In this document: piece by piece, positions 63,197 through 64,000 of the stretch
Numbering within the stretch: position 1 is the first letter of the stretch
How the letters are laid out: each line of letters opens with the position of its first letter
Assembly: GCF_006352475.1 (NCBI RefSeq)
Contig: NZ_VCMZ01000001.1
Coordinates: 2,852,001-2,916,000, forward strand
Length of the DNA stretch: 64,000 bases
Direction of reading: 5' to 3'
From: Acinetobacter pullicarnis
GTDB lineage: Bacteria > Pseudomonadota > Gammaproteobacteria > Pseudomonadales > Moraxellaceae
Made by a program: the position numbers and the translations under genes
Notes under the pieces: model-generated
What the model was told of the DNA's origin: nothing
Database searches by the model: none
The model's input: only the letters and a program-made list of their open reading frames with translations

Positions 63197-64000
63197 GCTT
63201 TTAGCCCCATGGCATAACTTGCTATCAATGGTTTTACCCCAGGAATTAAATCAAATGCGACCAAACCAGTATTTCGCAAAAGTTTAAGTGCAGGATTTGT
63301 ATGGCTAAAGCCGCGTACCACTGCATCACAGAATTTAATGACACGGCGTTGATCACTCAGGCGCGCTTGCTCATAGGCTTTTAGAATATTGGGATCACCA
63401 AGGTCTTTGTGCTGTTGCTGTTGTTCGTCAATAAATCGCAAGAGCACATCGGCATCACGTAAGCACAGATTAAAACCTTGTCCAGCAACGGGGTGAATGG
63501 TATGCGCGGCATTACCCATAATCACGACACGCCCTACGGCTTGGCGATCAGCAAGAACTTGTGACAATGGAAAACTAAAACGTCGGCCCGTTTTAATAAA
63601 TTTACCAGCACGATCCCCATAAGTTTCCTGTAAGGCATCTAAGAAATGTTGATCGTTTTCTTCACCCAACCATTCGTGTTCTGTCCCCGTTTTTACCGGC
63701 CAAACCACGGAACGGCGATAATCACCAGGCAATGGCAACAAGGCCAAAGGTCCTAAGGCACTAAAACGCTCAAAGCCCACTTGACGATGCGGTTTAGAAG
63801 TTTCAACCGCAGTCACAATCGCAACTTGATTATAATCATGCACATCCACCCCCACCCCCAAAGCTTGGCGGCAGAATGAATCACGACCATCTGCAGCAAT
63901 CAATAGCTTCGCTTGTAGCGACTGGGTCTCTCCTGCCTGGTTATCAAAGTTCAGATAAACCTGTTGCTCATCTTGTGTCAGTGAAGTGACCTTTGCAGCA
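63193..64000 (-). CDS. ubiH: 2-octaprenyl-6-methoxyphenol hydroxylase UbiH, 5' end cut by window edge
   Basis: The minus-strand frame stays open to base 64000, so the N-terminus and FAD GxGxxG motif lie outside the window. What is visible (about 268 codons) includes LLIAADGRDSFCRQALG, the FAD-binding MGNAAHTIHPVAGQGFNLCLRDAD near the middle, and a C-terminus VAFDLIPGVKPLIASYAMGLKA typical of UbiH (E. coli has the same closing pattern). It hydroxylates C4 of the ubiquinone ring precursor. It is the upstream partner of the second hydroxylase gene, overlapping by ATGA. Confidence 0.9.
   Translation of the reverse strand, partial: AAKVTSLTQDEQQVYLNFDNQAGETQSLQAKLLIAADGRDSFCRQALGVGVDVHDYNQVAIVTAVETSKPHRQVGFERFSALGPLALLPLPGDYRRSVVWPVKTGTEHEWLGEENDQHFLDALQETYGDRAGKFIKTGRRFSFPLSQVLADRQAVGRVVIMGNAAHTIHPVAGQGFNLCLRDADVLLRFIDEQQQQHKDLGDPNILKAYEQARLSDQRRVIKFCDAVVRGFSHTNPALKLLRNTGLVAFDLIPGVKPLIASYAMGLKA

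Overview
The window looks like chromosomal DNA of an Acinetobacter species. The evidence is the moderately AT-rich composition and several genus-typical arrangements: a rubredoxin/rubredoxin reductase/esterase/OxyR cluster, a UmuDAb-type SOS repressor divergent from a DdrR-like gene, an RNase HI-DnaQ fusion, and an OsmC-YcaO fusion. The species cannot be fixed from the sequence alone.

Layout. 1-7.3 kb, mostly minus strand: a nitrilase-family hydrolase cut by the window edge, a small Cys-rich secreted protein, sulfate adenylyltransferase cysD-cysN, a Wzi-like capsule outer-membrane protein and lysS. 7.4-11.8 kb, plus strand: an exported protein of unknown function, then rubA (54 codons), rubB, estB and oxyR. 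11.8-16.2 kb: ispA, a stand-alone prpF-like gene, an APC amino acid permease and tRNA-Arg(CCU).

16.2-29.0 kb is the accessory part of the window. It lies directly beside the tRNA-Arg gene and is entirely minus strand. It holds a complete type I restriction-modification operon (hsdM-hsdS-hsdR) followed by two adjacent DUF262 genes, one of which also has a DUF1524/HNH-like end (GmrSD/SspE-like architecture). Next to it is a compact cassette: a small unknown gene, a PAAR-lysozyme fusion that looks like a type VI secretion effector, an overlapping gene for a secreted LprI-type lysozyme-inhibitor-like protein (candidate immunity protein), and a small membrane protein.

29.1-39.6 kb: OsmC-YcaO protein, a tctCBA tricarboxylate transporter, eamA, umuDAb/ddrR with a perfect palindromic operator candidate, pyrC and rnt. 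39.5-44.7 kb: four copies of tRNA-Glu(UUC) interleaved with two paralogous APC permeases and an alpha/beta hydrolase. 44.9-64 kb: an Old Yellow Enzyme relative, a yejABEF peptide-uptake operon, a very long MltD-like transglycosylase with seven clear LysM repeats, the rnhA-dnaQ fusion, nudC, an esterase, the envelope cluster dolP-yraN-lpoA with divergent rsmI, a SutA-like acidic protein, and two ubiquinone-biosynthesis hydroxylases, the last cut by the window edge.

Most of the window is ordinary core metabolism. The most interesting parts are the type I R-M plus double-DUF262 locus, the PAAR-lysozyme/LprI module and the tRNA-Glu/permease array. No transposase, integrase, phage structural gene or CRISPR array was seen.
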